A stretch of DNA of 64,000 nucleotides from Flavobacteriaceae bacterium (GCA_003443635.1 CP031964.1:1086321-1150320), one strand, 5' to 3'. Shown: positions 10,204-20,929, numbered from the stretch's first letter. The notes: generated from the sequence alone by a model not told the origin. Made by a program: numbers and translations.

Positions 10204-10832
10204 TGAAGGTAGCAGTTTTAGATATAAACGGAAAAGACACAGGTAGAAAGGCAGACCTTTCTAAAGATGTGTTTGCTATAGAGCCTAATAATCATGCAGT
10301 ATACTTAGATGTAAAGCAATATCTTGCTAATCAACGTCAAGGAACGCATAAGGCTAAAGAAAGAGCTGAGATCTCTGGAAGTACACGTAAGATTAAAAAA
10401 CAAAAAGGTACTGGTACTGCAAGAGCAGGGAGTATTAAGTCAGGTGTATTTAAAGGAGGTGGACGTATGTTTGGCCCTAGACCAAGAAATTATGGGTTCA
10501 AGCTTAATAAAAATGTAAAACGTTTAGCACGTAGATCTGCATTAACAATTAAAGCAAACGAAAAAGCAATTACTGTTTTAGAAGACTTTAATTTTGATGC
10601 ACCAAAGACTAAAAATTTTACTGCAGTTTTAAAGGCATTAGACCTAGAAAACAAAAAAACTTTGTTTGTGTTGGGAGCTTCAAATAATAATGTATATTTG
10701 TCGTCACGCAATTTAAAAAGCTCTGAAGTGGTAACATCTTCAGAATTAAGCACTTATAAGGTTTTAAATGCAAATCAAATAGTGCTTTTAGAAAGCTCTT
10801 TAGAAGGAATTGAATCGAATTTAAGTAAATAG
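10203..10832 (+). CDS. rplD: 50S ribosomal protein L4
   Basis: uL4, a 23S rRNA-binding protein with a loop lining the exit tunnel and, in some bacteria, the repressor of the S10 operon. An upstream in-frame ATG at 10158 lies inside rplC. The start [14 protein letters not shown] at 10203 matches the family and overlaps the rplC stop by one base, so I use it (209 aa). The tunnel-loop sequence [10 protein letters not shown] is present. Confidence 0.97.
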   Translation: MKVAVLDINGKDTGRKADLSKDVFAIEPNNHAVYLDVKQYLANQRQGTHKAKERAEISGSTRKIKKQKGTGTARAGSIKSGVFKGGGRMFGPRPRNYGFKLNKNVKRLARRSALTIKANEKAITVLEDFNFDAPKTKNFTAVLKALDLENKKTLFVLGASNNNVYLSSRNLKSSEVVTSSELSTYKVLNANQIVLLESSLEGIESNLSK

Positions 10833-10837
10833 AAAAC

Positions 10838-11128
10838 ATGAGTATCTTAATTAAACCGATAATCACAGAAAAAGCAACTAATGCTAGCGAAGTAAATAAT
10901 TGCTACAGCTTTCAAGTGAATACAAAGGCGAACAAGGTAGAAATCAAAAAAGCAGTTGAATCTGTTTATGGTGTTTCTGTTGAAAAAGTTCGTACTATAA
11001 ATGTCCGTCCAGATAGAAGAACTCGTTTTACAAAAACGGGTGTTCAACATGGTAAAACAAATGCAATTAAAAAAGCAATTGTACAACTGGCGGAAGGTGA
11101 GACGATTGATTTATACGCTAATATGTAA
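10838..11128 (+). CDS. rplW: 50S ribosomal protein L23
   Basis: uL23, at the tunnel exit, the docking site for trigger factor and SRP. The 96-aa product begins MSILIKPIITEKATN and carries VRTINVRPDRRTRF. It is 5 nt after rplD and 11 nt before rplB. Confidence 0.98.
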   Translation: MSILIKPIITEKATNASEVNNCYSFQVNTKANKVEIKKAVESVYGVSVEKVRTINVRPDRRTRFTKTGVQHGKTNAIKKAIVQLAEGETIDLYANM

Positions 11129-11139
11129 TTTAGACAAAA

Positions 11140-11964
11140 ATGTCAGTAAGAAAGTTAAAACCGATCACACCAGGACAGCGATTTAGAGTAGTAAATGGAT
11201 TTGACGCCATTACTACTGATAAGCCGGAGAAAAGTTTATTAGCTCCGAAAAAACGTTCAGGTGGTAGAAACAGTCAAGGTAAAATGACTATGCGCTACAA
11301 AGGTGGTGGTCATAAAAGAAGGTATCGTGTTATCGATTTCAAACGTAACAAAACAGGTATTCCTGCAGAAGTTGCTTCTATCGAATACGATCCAAACAGA
11401 ACTGCGTTTATCGCATTATTAAACTACCAAGATGGCGAAAAAAGATACGTTATTGCTCAAAATGGTTTACAAGTTGGGCAAACTATAGTATCTGGTGAAA
11501 AAGTTGCTCCAGAAATTGGAAATGCAATGCCTTTGAGTCAAATTCCTTTAGGAACAATTATTTCTTGTATTGAATTACGTCCAGGTCAAGGAGCTGTTAT
11601 GGCTCGTAGTGCTGGAGCTTTTGCTCAGTTAATGGCAAGAGATGGTAAATTCGCTACAGTAAAATTACCGTCAGGAGAAACGAGATTAATTCTTTCAGGT
11701 TGTTTAGCGACTATAGGAGTTGTGTCTAACTCAGATCATCAATTACTTGTATCTGGTAAAGCAGGTAGAAGCAGATGGTTAGGAAGACGTCCTAGAACAA
11801 GACCAGTAGTAATGAATCCAGTTGATCATCCAATGGGTGGTGGTGAAGGTAAATCTGCCGGAGGACACCCACGTTCTAGAAACGGTATTCCAGCTAAAGG
11901 ATATAGAACCCGTTCTAAAACAAAAGCGAGTAATAAATATATTGTAGAACGTAGAAAGAAATAA
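11140..11964 (+). CDS. rplB: 50S ribosomal protein L2
   Basis: uL2, needed for subunit joining and peptidyl-transferase activity. The 274-aa product has the RNA-binding core ([17 protein letters not shown]) and the C-terminal [10 protein letters not shown] motif with the conserved histidine. Length is standard. Confidence 0.99.
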   Translation: MSVRKLKPITPGQRFRVVNGFDAITTDKPEKSLLAPKKRSGGRNSQGKMTMRYKGGGHKRRYRVIDFKRNKTGIPAEVASIEYDPNRTAFIALLNYQDGEKRYVIAQNGLQVGQTIVSGEKVAPEIGNAMPLSQIPLGTIISCIELRPGQGAVMARSAGAFAQLMARDGKFATVKLPSGETRLILSGCLATIGVVSNSDHQLLVSGKAGRSRWLGRRPRTRPVVMNPVDHPMGGGEGKSAGGHPRSRNGIPAKGYRTRSKTKASNKYIVERRKK

Positions 11965-11970
11965 TAAATC

Positions 11971-12249
11971 ATGGCAAGATCATTAAAAAAAGGACCATAC
12001 GTTCATTATAAGCTTGAAAGAAAAGTAGCTGCGAATGTAGAAGCTAACAAAAAAACAGTAATTAAAACTTGGTCAAGAGCAAGTTTAATTACTCCAGATT
12101 TTGTTGGACAAACTATTGCAGTTCATAATGGCCGTCAATTTGTACCAGTTTATGTAACAGAAAATATGGTAGGTCATAAATTAGGAGAATTTTCACCAAC
12201 AAGATCATTTAGAGGTCATGCAGGTGCTAAAAATAAAGGTAAAAAATAA
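11971..12249 (+). CDS. rpsS: 30S ribosomal protein S19
   Basis: uS19, a head protein near the A-site finger. The 92-aa product starts [15 protein letters not shown] and carries [23 protein letters not shown]. It sits in the usual L2-S19-L22 order with gaps of 5-6 nt. Confidence 0.99.
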   Translation: MARSLKKGPYVHYKLERKVAANVEANKKTVIKTWSRASLITPDFVGQTIAVHNGRQFVPVYVTENMVGHKLGEFSPTRSFRGHAGAKNKGKK

Positions 12250-12254
12250 GAGCT

Positions 12255-12665
12255 ATGGGAAGTCGTAAAAAACAAATGGCAGAGGCTATTAAAGCAGAGA
12301 AAAAGCAAATCGCTTTTGCAAAGCTTAATAACTGTCCTACGTCACCAAGAAAAATGCGTTTAGTAGCCGATTTAGTAAGAGGCGAACAAGTAGAAAAAGC
12401 ACTTAATATTTTAAGGTTCAGTCAAAAAGAGGCATCACGTCGTTTAGAAAAGTTATTGCTATCTGCAGTTGCAAACTGGCAAGCTAAAAACGAAGAAGCT
12501 AGTGTTGAAGATGCTGAATTATTTGTAAAAGAGATTAAAGTAGATAGCGGAACAATGCTAAAAAGATTACGTCCAGCACCGCAAGGTCGTGCGCACAGAA
12601 TTAGAAAACGTTCTAATCACGTAACTTTAGTATTAGGAGCTAATAATAACACACAAAGCAATTAA
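12255..12665 (+). CDS. rplV: 50S ribosomal protein L22
   Basis: uL22, whose beta-hairpin lines the exit tunnel. The 136-aa product has an N-terminal basic extension, the conserved [18 protein letters not shown], and the hairpin [18 protein letters not shown]-free ATG start at 12255 ([11 protein letters not shown]) is 5 nt after rpsS. Confidence 0.98.
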   Translation: MGSRKKQMAEAIKAEKKQIAFAKLNNCPTSPRKMRLVADLVRGEQVEKALNILRFSQKEASRRLEKLLLSAVANWQAKNEEASVEDAELFVKEIKVDSGTMLKRLRPAPQGRAHRIRKRSNHVTLVLGANNNTQSN

Positions 12666-12669
12666 ATAA

Positions 12670-13389
12670 ATGGGACAAAAGACAAATCCAATAGGAAATC
12701 GCCTTGGTATAATCAGAGGATGGGAATCTAACTGGTACGGAGGAAATGATTATGGAGATAAGCTTGCTGAAGATGATAAAATCAGAAAGTATATCCACGC
12801 TCGTTTATCTAAAGCTAGTGTATCGAGAGTAATCATCGAAAGAACTCTTAAACTTGTAACCGTTACTATCACTACTGCTAGACCTGGTATTATTATCGGT
12901 AAAGGCGGTCAAGAGGTAGACAAGTTAAAAGAAGAGCTTAAAAAGATTACAGGTAAAGAAGTTCAGTTAAACATCTTTGAAATTAAGAGACCTGAACTAG
13001 ATGCGTATTTAGTAGGATCAAGCATTGCACGTCAAATAGAAAATCGTATTTCTTATAAACGAGCAATAAAAATGGCAATTGCTGCTGCTATGCGTATGAA
13101 TGCTGAAGGAATTAAAATTCAGATTAGTGGTCGTTTAAATGGTGCAGAAATGGCACGTAGTGAGCACTATAAAGATGGACGTATTCCTTTATCTACATTT
13201 AGAGCCGATATTGATTATGCTTTAGTTGAATCTCATACTACTTATGGTAGATTGGGTGTAAAAGTATGGATCATGAAAGGTGAAGTATATGGTAAAAGAG
13301 AACTTTCTCCGCTTGTTGGATTATCTAAGAAGCAAGGAAAAGGTGGACGAGGAGGAAATAGTAATAACAAATCTCGTCGTAGAAAGTAA
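12670..13389 (+). CDS. rpsC: 30S ribosomal protein S3
   Basis: uS3, at the mRNA entry site with helicase function. The 239-aa product starts [14 protein letters not shown] and has the KH-domain motif [13 protein letters not shown] and the [15 protein letters not shown] segment, with a Gly/Lys/Arg-rich tail. Confidence 0.99.
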   Translation: MGQKTNPIGNRLGIIRGWESNWYGGNDYGDKLAEDDKIRKYIHARLSKASVSRVIIERTLKLVTVTITTARPGIIIGKGGQEVDKLKEELKKITGKEVQLNIFEIKRPELDAYLVGSSIARQIENRISYKRAIKMAIAAAMRMNAEGIKIQISGRLNGAEMARSEHYKDGRIPLSTFRADIDYALVESHTTYGRLGVKVWIMKGEVYGKRELSPLVGLSKKQGKGGRGGNSNNKSRRRK

Positions 13390-13408
13390 TTTTTTAAATT
13401 AAAGAAAA

Positions 13409-13828
13409 ATGTTACAACCAAAAAGAACAAAATTCCGTAAGCAACAAAAGGGGCGTATGAAAGGGAACTCTGGAAGAGGTCATTTACTTTCAAGCGGAAT
13501 GTTTGGTATAAAATCTCTAGATTCTAAGTTTATCACGTCACGTCAAATTGAAGCTGCTCGTATTGCTGCTACACGTTACATGAAAAGAGAAGGGCAATTA
13601 TGGATTAAAATATTTCCAGATAAGCCTATCACAAAAAAGCCTCTTGAAGTACGTATGGGTAAAGGTAAAGGTGCTGTTGAGTATTGGGCTGCTGTGGTTA
13701 AACCAGGTAGAGTATTATTTGAAGTAGGAGGAGTGCCATTAGACGTTGCTAAAGAAGCATTACGTCTTGCAGCACAAAAACTTCCAGTAAAAACTAAGTT
13801 TATAATAGCTAGAGATTTCGAAGCTTAA
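13409..13828 (+). CDS. rplP: 50S ribosomal protein L16
   Basis: uL16, between the A site and the central protuberance, late assembly. The 139-aa product begins [19 protein letters not shown] and carries [20 protein letters not shown]. Length is normal. Confidence 0.99.
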   Translation: MLQPKRTKFRKQQKGRMKGNSGRGHLLSSGMFGIKSLDSKFITSRQIEAARIAATRYMKREGQLWIKIFPDKPITKKPLEVRMGKGKGAVEYWAAVVKPGRVLFEVGGVPLDVAKEALRLAAQKLPVKTKFIIARDFEA

Positions 13829-13840
13829 TTTATTGATATT

Positions 13841-14035
13841 ATGAAACAATCAGAAATTAAAGAATTATCTACAGCTGAGTTACAAGAAAAACTTGGTGAA
13901 ACTAAAAAGAGTTATTCAGACCTGAAAATGGCACATGCAATATCTCCTTTAGAAAATCCAATTCAGTTAAGAGGTATCAGAAGAACCGTAGCTAGAATTG
14001 CAACAGAGTTAACCAAAAGAGAAGCACAACAATAA
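13841..14035 (+). CDS. rpmC: 50S ribosomal protein L29
   Basis: uL29, a two-helix protein at the tunnel exit next to L23. The 64-aa product starts MKQSEIKELSTAELQEKL and ends with the usual RRTVARIATELTKRE. Followed by rpsQ after 17 nt. Confidence 0.98.
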   Translation: MKQSEIKELSTAELQEKLGETKKSYSDLKMAHAISPLENPIQLRGIRRTVARIATELTKREAQQ

Positions 14036-14052
14036 TTGTATTCTGCTGAAAG

Positions 14053-14310
14053 ATGGAAAAAAGAAACTTAAGAAAAGAACGTATAGGAGTTGTTACTAGT
14101 AATAAAATGCAGAAATCAATTGTGGTTGCTGAAGTTAAAAAAGTAAAACACCCTATGTATGGTAAGTTCGTGTTAAAAACAAAAAAATATGTTGCACACG
14201 ACGAAACAAACGACTGTAACATTGGAGATACAGTAAAGATCATGGAAACAAGACCTTTAAGTAAATCTAAATGTTGGAGATTAGTAGAAATAATTGAAAG
14301 AGCTAAATAA
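14053..14310 (+). CDS. rpsQ: 30S ribosomal protein S17
   Basis: uS17, an OB-fold early assembly protein of the 30S body. The 85-aa product carries [16 protein letters not shown] and [18 protein letters not shown]. rplN begins 2 nt after its stop. Confidence 0.98.
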   Translation: MEKRNLRKERIGVVTSNKMQKSIVVAEVKKVKHPMYGKFVLKTKKYVAHDETNDCNIGDTVKIMETRPLSKSKCWRLVEIIERAK

Positions 14311-14312
14311 TT

Positions 14313-14681
14313 ATGGTACAACAAGAATCAAGATTAAAAGTAGCTGATAACACAGGAGCAAAAGAGGTTTTAACTATTCGTGTTCTAGGTGGTACAAAAA
14401 GAAGATATGCTTCTGTAGGTGACAAAATAGTTGTTACCGTTAAAGATGCAACTCCTAATGGAAACATTAAAAAAGGAGCGGTATCTACAGCAGTAGTAGT
14501 TCGTACTGTAAAAGAAGTAAGACGTCCAGATGGATCATACATCAGATTTGATGATAATGCTTGTGTACTTTTAAATCCTACGGGAGAAATGAGAGGAACA
14601 CGTGTATTTGGCCCTGTGGCAAGAGAACTTCGTGATAAACAATTTATGAAAATTGTATCATTAGCACCAGAAGTGCTTTAA
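14313..14681 (+). CDS. rplN: 50S ribosomal protein L14
   Basis: uL14, at the subunit interface forming bridges with 16S rRNA and the RsfS docking site. The 122-aa product starts [18 protein letters not shown] and ends with the conserved [18 protein letters not shown]. First gene of the classical spc block. Confidence 0.99.
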   Translation: MVQQESRLKVADNTGAKEVLTIRVLGGTKRRYASVGDKIVVTVKDATPNGNIKKGAVSTAVVVRTVKEVRRPDGSYIRFDDNACVLLNPTGEMRGTRVFGPVARELRDKQFMKIVSLAPEVL

Positions 14682-14695
14682 TACAAAATATTAAG

Positions 14696-15007
14696 ATGGG
14701 AAAGCTTAAAATAAAATCAGGAGATACAGTAAAAGTAATAGCTGGAGACCATAGAGGTGCAGAAGGTAAAGTACTTAAAGTATTAACAGATAAGAATAAA
14801 GCGATAGTTGAAGGTGTAAATATGGTTAAAAAACATAATAAACCTGATGCTCAAAATCCTCAAGGAGGAATCGTAGAAAAAGAAGCATCTATTCAGATCT
14901 CTAACTTGTCATTATTAACTTCTAACGGAGAAGTGACTAGAGTTGGATATAGAGTAGAAGGCGACAAGAAAGTAAGATTTGCTAAAAAATCTAATGAAGT
15001 AATATAA
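14696..15007 (+). CDS. rplX: 50S ribosomal protein L24
   Basis: uL24, an assembly initiator with a KOW motif ([20 protein letters not shown]). The 103-aa product is normal length. Spacing to rplE is 5 nt. Confidence 0.98.
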   Translation: MGKLKIKSGDTVKVIAGDHRGAEGKVLKVLTDKNKAIVEGVNMVKKHNKPDAQNPQGGIVEKEASIQISNLSLLTSNGEVTRVGYRVEGDKKVRFAKKSNEVI

Positions 15008-15012
15008 TAGTT

Positions 15013-15564
15013 ATGACTTATATTCCAAGATTAAAACAAGAGTACAAGAACAAAGTAGTTTCTGCTCTTACAGAAGAGTTCGGATATAAAAATGTAATGC
15101 AAGTACCAAAACTTACTAAGATAGTTTTATCTAGAGGTGTTGGAGGAGCAGTTGCAGATAAAAAGTTAATCGACTATGCATTAGACGAAATGACAAAAAT
15201 ATCTGGACAAAAAGCAATAGCTACTATATCTAAAAAAGATGTCGCTTCATTTAAATTACGTAAAGGAATGCCAATAGGTGTAAAAGTTACGTTAAGAGGT
15301 GAGCAAATGTATGAGTTTTTAGACCGTTTAGTAACATCATCTTTACCACGTGTAAGAGATTTTAATGGTATTAAAGCTAATGGATTTGACGGTAGAGGAA
15401 ATTATAATTTAGGAATTACAGAGCAAATTATATTTCCAGAAATTAATATCGATAAAGTAAATAAAATTGCTGGTATGGATATTACGTTTGTAACTACTGC
15501 AGATACAGATAAAGAAGCAAAATCATTATTAACAGAACTAGGATTACCTTTTAAAAAGAATTAA
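15013..15564 (+). CDS. rplE: 50S ribosomal protein L5
   Basis: uL5, a 5S rRNA-binding protein of the central protuberance. The 183-aa product starts [15 protein letters not shown] and has [18 protein letters not shown] and the [20 protein letters not shown] loop. rpsN follows after 3 nt. Confidence 0.99.
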   Translation: MTYIPRLKQEYKNKVVSALTEEFGYKNVMQVPKLTKIVLSRGVGGAVADKKLIDYALDEMTKISGQKAIATISKKDVASFKLRKGMPIGVKVTLRGEQMYEFLDRLVTSSLPRVRDFNGIKANGFDGRGNYNLGITEQIIFPEINIDKVNKIAGMDITFVTTADTDKEAKSLLTELGLPFKKN

Positions 15565-15567
15565 GAC

Positions 15568-15837
15568 ATGGCTAAAGAATCAATGAAAGCCCGTGAGGTA
15601 AAAAGAGCAAAAACAGTAGCAAAATATGCAGAAAAACGTAAAGCTTTAAAAGCAGCTGGCGATTATGATGCCTTACAAAAGCTACCTAAAAATGCATCGC
15701 CTATTCGTATGCACAATAGATGCAAATTAACAGGAAGACCTAAAGGTTACATGCGTAATTTTGGTATTTCTCGTGTAATGTTTCGTGAAATGGCTAACAA
15801 AGGGTTAATACCAGGAGTTAGAAAAGCGAGTTGGTAA
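15568..15837 (+). CDS. rpsN: 30S ribosomal protein S14 (zinc-free form)
   Basis: uS14 of the 30S head. The 89-aa product is the long C-minus form: it has only one cysteine ([15 protein letters not shown]) and lacks the two CxxC zinc knuckles of the short form. It is followed by a 66-nt gap with a possible hairpin before rpsH. Confidence 0.98.
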   Translation: MAKESMKAREVKRAKTVAKYAEKRKALKAAGDYDALQKLPKNASPIRMHNRCKLTGRPKGYMRNFGISRVMFREMANKGLIPGVRKASW

Positions 15838-15849
15838 AAATTATAAATT

Positions 15850-15889
15850 GGTTTCAGGTTTGATAATTTAAATGTCAAAAACCGATACC
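15850..15889 (+). promoter_or_regulatory. Possible leader hairpin before rpsH
   Basis: In the 66-nt gap between rpsN and rpsH, GGT (15850-15852) and GGTTTGA (15857-15863) can pair with TACC and TCAAAAACC (15875-15889), leaving bulged bases. The gap is unusual for this operon. In E. coli S8 represses the spc operon by binding its mRNA, so an S8-binding site is a possible role; this is inference. Confidence 0.35.
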
Positions 15890-15903
15890 GCAAATTAATA
15901 ACT

Positions 15904-16302
15904 ATGTATACAGATCCAATAGCGGATTATTTAACAAGAATTAGAAATGCTGTGAGAGCTAACCACAGAGTGGTTGAAATTCCAGCTTCTAATCTTAAAA
16001 AAGAGATCACTAAAATATTATTCGATCAAGGATATATTTTAAGTTACAAATTCGATGACTCTTCAGTACAAGGAACAATTAAAATTGCTCTTAAATATAC
16101 TAAAGAGACTAAAGAATCAGTAATCAAGAAGATTCAAAGAATCAGTAAACCAGGTTTACGTAAATACGCAAGTTCTAAAGAACTTCCGCGTATTCTTAAT
16201 GGTCTTGGTATTGCCATTGTTTCAACTTCTCACGGAGTGATGACAGGTAAGCAAGCTCAAAGAGAAAATGTAGGTGGTGAAATTTTATGTTACGTTTACT
16301 AA
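15904..16302 (+). CDS. rpsH: 30S ribosomal protein S8
   Basis: uS8, a primary binder of 16S helix 21 and a translational repressor of the spc operon in enterobacteria. The 132-aa product starts MYTDPIADYLTRIRNA and ends with the conserved STSHGVMTGKQAQRENVGGEILCYVY. Confidence 0.99.
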   Translation: MYTDPIADYLTRIRNAVRANHRVVEIPASNLKKEITKILFDQGYILSYKFDDSSVQGTIKIALKYTKETKESVIKKIQRISKPGLRKYASSKELPRILNGLGIAIVSTSHGVMTGKQAQRENVGGEILCYVY

Positions 16303-16320
16303 TCTAAAAGGGAGAAAGAG

Positions 16321-16863
16321 ATGTCAAGAATAGGAAATAACCCAGTTGCAATTCCAGAAGGAGTTACAGTAGAAGTAAAAGATAACGTAATTACAGTAAA
16401 AGGAAAATTAGGAGAGTTATCTCAAAATTTTGATACTGTAGAAGTAAAGGTTGAAGAAGGTAATGTGTTAGTAACACGTGCTGAAGATACTAAAAACTAC
16501 AAAGCTAAGCATGGTTTATACAGATCACTTATCAATAATATGATTGAAGGTGTATCTAAAGGATGGACTAAAGAATTAGAATTAGTAGGAGTAGGGTATA
16601 GAGCTAGTAATCAAGGTCAAAAATTGGATTTAGCTTTAGGATTTTCTCATAATATTGTTTTAAACGTAGCTCCAGAAGTTAAAGTTGAAACAATCTCAGA
16701 GAAAGGTAAAAACCCAATAGTAAAACTAACGTCTTTTGATAAACAATTAGTAGGTCAAGTAGCTGCTAAAATTCGTGGTTTCAGAAAACCTGAGCCATAC
16801 AAAGGAAAAGGAGTTAAGTTTGTAGGAGAAGAGATAAGAAGAAAAGCAGGTAAATCAGCTTAA
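16321..16863 (+). CDS. rplF: 50S ribosomal protein L6
   Basis: uL6, near the sarcin-ricin loop. The 180-aa product starts [15 protein letters not shown] and has the C-terminal signature [13 protein letters not shown]. Gap to rplR is 11 nt. Confidence 0.99.
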   Translation: MSRIGNNPVAIPEGVTVEVKDNVITVKGKLGELSQNFDTVEVKVEEGNVLVTRAEDTKNYKAKHGLYRSLINNMIEGVSKGWTKELELVGVGYRASNQGQKLDLALGFSHNIVLNVAPEVKVETISEKGKNPIVKLTSFDKQLVGQVAAKIRGFRKPEPYKGKGVKFVGEEIRRKAGKSA

Positions 16864-16874
16864 TAATTAAGGTT

Positions 16875-17231
16875 ATGGCGTTATCAAAGAACGATAGAAG
16901 ACAAAGAATAAAAAACAGAATACGTAAAATCGTAGCTGGGACAGAGTCTCAACCAAGATTATCTGTTTTCAGAAGTAATAAAGAAATTTATGCTCAAATA
17001 GTTGATGATGTAACTGGTAAAACAATCAGTGCAGCATCTTCAAGAGATAAAGATATCAGTTCTACTAAAGGAACAAAATCTGAAGTAGCTGCATTAGTAG
17101 GAAAATCTGTTGCTGAAAAAGCTTTAAAAGCAGGTGTAGAAAAGATCGCTTTCGATAGAGGGGGGTATTTATATCACGGTAGAGTAAAATCATTAGCAGA
17201 CGGAGCTAGAGAAGCAGGACTTAAATTCTAA
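16875..17231 (+). CDS. rplR: 50S ribosomal protein L18
   Basis: uL18, a 5S rRNA-binding protein. The 118-aa product has [18 protein letters not shown] and ends with the family pattern [24 protein letters not shown]. Standard spc order L6-L18-S5. Confidence 0.99.
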   Translation: MALSKNDRRQRIKNRIRKIVAGTESQPRLSVFRSNKEIYAQIVDDVTGKTISAASSRDKDISSTKGTKSEVAALVGKSVAEKALKAGVEKIAFDRGGYLYHGRVKSLADGAREAGLKF

Positions 17232-17238
17232 AGAAATT

Positions 17239-17763
17239 ATGTATCAAAAATACAAAAGCGCAGAGTTAGTAAAACCAAGTGGATTAGATCTTAAAGATCG
17301 TTTAGTTGGTGTACAAAGAGTTACAAAAGTAACAAAGGGTGGTAGAGCATTTGGTTTCTCGGCAATCGTAGTGGTTGGAGATGAAGCTGGTGTTGTAGGA
17401 CACGGTTTAGGAAAATCTAAAGACGTTGCTAGTGCAATTGCAAAAGCTGTTGAAGATGCTAAGAAAAACTTGGTTCGTATTCCACTTATGAAAGGTACTT
17501 TACCTCACGAGCAAAAAGGAAAATACGGTGGAGCAAGAGTAAATATTATTCCAGCAGCACCTGGTACAGGAGTTATTGCAGGTGGTGCGGTAAGAACAGT
17601 ACTTGAAGCAGTAGGTGTACATGATGTATTGTCTAAATCTCAAGGTTCATCTAACCCTCATAATGTAGTAAAAGCAACTTTTGATGCTTTATTACAATTA
17701 AGAGATGCAAGAACAATAGCTAAAAATAGAGGAATTTCTCTAGAAAAAGTTTTTAACGGATAA
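17239..17763 (+). CDS. rpsE: 30S ribosomal protein S5
   Basis: uS5, important for decoding accuracy and mRNA helicase activity. The 174-aa product contains the double-stranded-RNA-binding fold [18 protein letters not shown] and the [19 protein letters not shown] segment. Confidence 0.99.
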   Translation: MYQKYKSAELVKPSGLDLKDRLVGVQRVTKVTKGGRAFGFSAIVVVGDEAGVVGHGLGKSKDVASAIAKAVEDAKKNLVRIPLMKGTLPHEQKGKYGGARVNIIPAAPGTGVIAGGAVRTVLEAVGVHDVLSKSQGSSNPHNVVKATFDALLQLRDARTIAKNRGISLEKVFNG

Positions 17764-17774
17764 TTAAGGATACG

Positions 17775-17954
17775 ATGGCTAAGATAAAAGTAACAAAACA
17801 AAAAAGTGCGATCAATCGTACGCAAAGACAGAAAAGAACTTTAGAAGCTCTTGGTCTTAAAAAGATTGGTCAAACTGTAGAACATGATGCTACACCAAAT
17901 ATCCTTGGTATGGTTAATAAAGTAAAACATTTAGTTTCTGTAGAAGAAGCTTAA
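17775..17954 (+). CDS. rpmD: 50S ribosomal protein L30
   Basis: uL30, a small peripheral protein of the large subunit. The frame from ATG 17775 to TAA 17952-17954 encodes 59 aa: it starts MAKIKVTKQKSAINRT and contains LGLKKIGQTVEH, the hallmark of L30. It sits in its usual place between rpsE and rplO with gaps of 11 and 15 nt. Confidence 0.97.
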   Translation: MAKIKVTKQKSAINRTQRQKRTLEALGLKKIGQTVEHDATPNILGMVNKVKHLVSVEEA

Positions 17955-17969
17955 AAAAATACTGAAAAA

Positions 17970-18422
17970 ATGGATTTAAGTAATTTAAAACCTGCAGAAG
18001 GTTCAGTTAATAATAATAGTAAAAGAGTAGGTAGAGGTCAAGGTTCTGGAAAAGGTGGTACTGCAACACGTGGTCACAAAGGAGCAAAATCTAGATCTGG
18101 ATATTCAAGAAAAATAGGATTTGAAGGAGGACAAATGCCACTTCAAAGACGTGTACCTAAATTTGGTTTTACTAACATTAACCGTAAAGAATATCAAGGT
18201 GTTAATCTTGATACTTTACAACAAATGGTTGATGATAAAAAAATAAAAGATACGATAGATTTAGATACATTAATCGCATTCCGTTTAGCTGGTAAAAACG
18301 AACTAGTTAAAATTTTAGGAAGAGGAGAATTAAAATCTAAATTAAAAGTATCTGCTCATAAATTTACTGCTTCAGCAAAAGCTGCTATAGAAGCTGCAGG
18401 AGGAGAAGTAGTAACTTTATAA
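17970..18422 (+). CDS. rplO: 50S ribosomal protein L15
   Basis: uL15, a late-assembly protein deep in the 50S. The 150-aa product starts MDLSNLKPAEGS and has the glycine-rich RVGRGQGSGKGGTATRGHKG segment and C-terminal KFTASAKAAIEAAGG. secY follows after 16 nt. Confidence 0.99.
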   Translation: MDLSNLKPAEGSVNNNSKRVGRGQGSGKGGTATRGHKGAKSRSGYSRKIGFEGGQMPLQRRVPKFGFTNINRKEYQGVNLDTLQQMVDDKKIKDTIDLDTLIAFRLAGKNELVKILGRGELKSKLKVSAHKFTASAKAAIEAAGGEVVTL

Positions 18423-18438
18423 GACCCAATATTATACA

Positions 18439-19803
18439 ATGAAATTAATAGAAACTTTAAAAAGTGTTTGGAGAATAACGGAGCTGAAAGACCGCATCAT
18501 ACTAACGATAGGTTTACTTTTAGTATTTCGTTTTGGAGCACAGGTTGTGCTTCCTGGGATTAATCCTGATCAATTAGGAGGTTTATCCGATATTGCTGGA
18601 GGCGGAGGTCTTTTAGGTATATTAGATGCATTTACAGGAGGAGCTTTTGCTAATGCCTCAGTTTTTGCATTAGGTATTATGCCTTATATATCTGCTTCAA
18701 TTGTAGTACAGTTAATGGGAATTGCAATTCCTTATTTACAGAAATTACAAAAAGAAGGAGCCTCAGGACAAAAAAAGATTACTCAAATTACGCGTTGGTT
18801 AACCATAGGAATATGTTTAATTCAAGCTCCTGGTTACCTAATAAGCTTACCAGCTTTAACTGGTGCAGGTGGCCTTGGTAATCTTCTAGTACCAGGATTC
18901 TCTACAACAACATTTATGTTTTCTTCTGTAATTATACTTGTAACTGGTTGTGTTTTCGCAATGTGGTTAGGAGAAAAAATTACAGATAAAGGTATAGGTA
19001 ATGGTATCTCATTGTTAATTATGGTAGGTATTATTGCTACATTACCGGTTTCATTCGCACAAGAATTTGATTCGGCTGTAACTCAATCTAATGGTGGATT
19101 AATTAAAATATTAATAGAGTTAGTAATTTGGTTAGTTATCATTTTAGCTTCAGTAATGTTAGTAATGGGAGTTCGTAAAATTGCAGTGCAGTATGCTAGA
19201 CGTACAGCATCTGGGGGATACGAAAAAAATGTATTTGGATCAAGACAATACATTCCTCTTAAACTAAATGCTTCAGGAGTAATGCCAATTATCTTTGCTC
19301 AAGCAATTATGTTTGTGCCAGGTTTAATTGGAGGGTTAGATTTTATGAAAGATTCTGCCGTAGGTCAATGGTTAGTAACAAATTATGCTGGAAATAGTAT
19401 TTTCGGATTGTGGTATAATATTACATTTGCATTATTAATTATAATATTTACATACTTCTATACTGCAATTACGGTACCAACTAATAAAATGGCAGACGAT
19501 TTAAAACGTAGTGGTGGTTTTATCCCAGGTATTCGTCCAGGATCAGAAACATCAGAATATTTAGATAAAATAATGTCGCAAATAACATTGCCAGGCTCTA
19601 TATTTTTAGCATTAATAGCTGTGTTCCCTGCTATTATTGTGAAAATAATGAATATACAAAGTGGATGGGCACTGTTTTTTGGAGGTACGTCATTATTAAT
19701 TATGGTTGGAGTTGCAATCGATACTATGCAACAAGTAAATTCATATTTGTTGAATAAACACTATGATGGCTTGATGAAAACAGGTAAAAATAGAAAGCAA
19801 TAA
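18439..19803 (+). CDS. secY: Protein translocase subunit SecY
   Basis: The channel-forming subunit of the SecYEG translocon in the inner membrane. The 454-aa product has ten hydrophobic segments. SecY hallmarks include [15 protein letters not shown] in TM2, [11 protein letters not shown], and the cytosolic loop [16 protein letters not shown]. The family's usual place at the end of the spc block is kept. It works with SecDF, encoded at 60914-63937. Confidence 0.99.
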   Translation: MKLIETLKSVWRITELKDRIILTIGLLLVFRFGAQVVLPGINPDQLGGLSDIAGGGGLLGILDAFTGGAFANASVFALGIMPYISASIVVQLMGIAIPYLQKLQKEGASGQKKITQITRWLTIGICLIQAPGYLISLPALTGAGGLGNLLVPGFSTTTFMFSSVIILVTGCVFAMWLGEKITDKGIGNGISLLIMVGIIATLPVSFAQEFDSAVTQSNGGLIKILIELVIWLVIILASVMLVMGVRKIAVQYARRTASGGYEKNVFGSRQYIPLKLNASGVMPIIFAQAIMFVPGLIGGLDFMKDSAVGQWLVTNYAGNSIFGLWYNITFALLIIIFTYFYTAITVPTNKMADDLKRSGGFIPGIRPGSETSEYLDKIMSQITLPGSIFLALIAVFPAIIVKIMNIQSGWALFFGGTSLLIMVGVAIDTMQQVNSYLLNKHYDGLMKTGKNRKQ

Positions 19804-19819
19804 GCTTATATATAATACT

Positions 19820-20035
19820 ATGGCAAAGCAAGCAGCAATAGAACAAGACGGAACAATAATAGAAGCATTATCTAATGCAATGTTTCGTGTTGAATTAGAA
19901 AACGGTCATATTGTGACTGCACATATCTCAGGTAAAATGCGTATGCATTATATTAAACTGTTACCAGGAGATAAAGTAAAATTAGAAATGAGTCCTTACG
20001 ATTTATCTAAGGCTCGCATAACTTATAGATACTAA
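19820..20035 (+). CDS. infA: Translation initiation factor IF-1
   Basis: An OB-fold factor that binds the 30S A site during initiation. The 71-aa product carries [20 protein letters not shown] and [28 protein letters not shown]. It sits between secY and rpmJ, as is common in Bacteroidota. Confidence 0.99.
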   Translation: MAKQAAIEQDGTIIEALSNAMFRVELENGHIVTAHISGKMRMHYIKLLPGDKVKLEMSPYDLSKARITYRY

Positions 20036-20040
20036 TACAG

Positions 20041-20157
20041 ATGAAAGTAAGAGCATCAGTTAAAAAAAGAAGCGCAGATTGTAAAATTGTGCGACGAAAA
20101 GGTAGACTTTACGTAATCAACAAAAAGAATCCTAGATTCAAACAAAGACAAGGTTAA
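20041..20157 (+). CDS. rpmJ: 50S ribosomal protein L36 (zinc-free variant)
   Basis: bL36, the smallest 50S protein. The frame encodes 38 aa, [20 protein letters not shown] and onwards, ending PRFKQRQG. Of the usual zinc ligands (Cys11, Cys14, Cys27, His33 in E. coli) only Cys14 remains; the others read Ser, Asn and Phe. It should therefore be the C-minus, zinc-independent form. ATG of rpsM follows after 2 nt. Confidence 0.96.
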   Translation: MKVRASVKKRSADCKIVRRKGRLYVINKKNPRFKQRQG

Positions 20158-20159
20158 TT

Positions 20160-20534
20160 ATGGCTAGAATAGCAGGTGTAGACATACCAAAACAAAAAAG
20201 AGGAGTAATCTCTTTAACGTATATCTTCGGAATAGGAAGAAGTAGAGCTCAAGAAATATTAGCAACAGCTAATGTAGACGAAAGTAAAAAAGTTCAAGAT
20301 TGGACAGACGATGAGATTAGTGGAATTCGTGCCGCAGTTGGTACTTACACTATCGAAGGTGAGTTGCGTTCTGAAACTCAATTAAACATTAAACGTTTAA
20401 TGGATATTGGGTGTTATAGAGGTATCCGCCACAGAGCTGGACTTCCTTTAAGAGGACAACGTACTAAAAACAATTCTAGAACTAGAAAAGGTAGAAGAAA
20501 AACAGTTGCTAATAAGAAAAAAGTAACTAAATAA
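20160..20534 (+). CDS. rpsM: 30S ribosomal protein S13
   Basis: uS13, at the top of the 30S head contacting P-site tRNA and the 50S. The 124-aa product starts [19 protein letters not shown] and has the C-terminal [19 protein letters not shown] and basic tail. First gene of the alpha block. Confidence 0.99.
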   Translation: MARIAGVDIPKQKRGVISLTYIFGIGRSRAQEILATANVDESKKVQDWTDDEISGIRAAVGTYTIEGELRSETQLNIKRLMDIGCYRGIRHRAGLPLRGQRTKNNSRTRKGRRKTVANKKKVTK

Positions 20535-20545
20535 TAATTAGGAAA

Positions 20546-20929
20546 ATGGCAAAGTCAAGTACTAAAAAACGTAAAGTTATTGTTGAATCTATAGGAGAAG
20601 CACATATTACAGCTTCTTTTAACAACATTATCGTATCTCTTACTAATAAAAAAGGCGATGTAATTTCATGGTCTTCTGCTGGTAAAATGGGATTTAGAGG
20701 ATCTAAGAAAAACACACCTTATGCTGCTCAATTAGCTGCAGAAGATGCAGTAGAAGTTGCTAAGGAAGCTGGGTTGAAAAAAGTAAAAGTATACGTAAAA
20801 GGTCCAGGTAATGGTAGAGAATCTGCAATAAGATCAATCCATAATGGTGGTATAGAAGTTACAGAAATTATTGATGTAACTCCAATGCCTCATAACGGAT
20901 GTAGACCTCCAAAACGTAGAAGGGTTTAA
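20546..20929 (+). CDS. rpsK: 30S ribosomal protein S11
   Basis: uS11, on the platform at the E site. The 127-aa product has [20 protein letters not shown] and ends with [18 protein letters not shown], the family signature. Followed by an unusual 127-nt gap before rpsD. Confidence 0.99.
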   Translation: MAKSSTKKRKVIVESIGEAHITASFNNIIVSLTNKKGDVISWSSAGKMGFRGSKKNTPYAAQLAAEDAVEVAKEAGLKKVKVYVKGPGNGRESAIRSIHNGGIEVTEIIDVTPMPHNGCRPPKRRRV

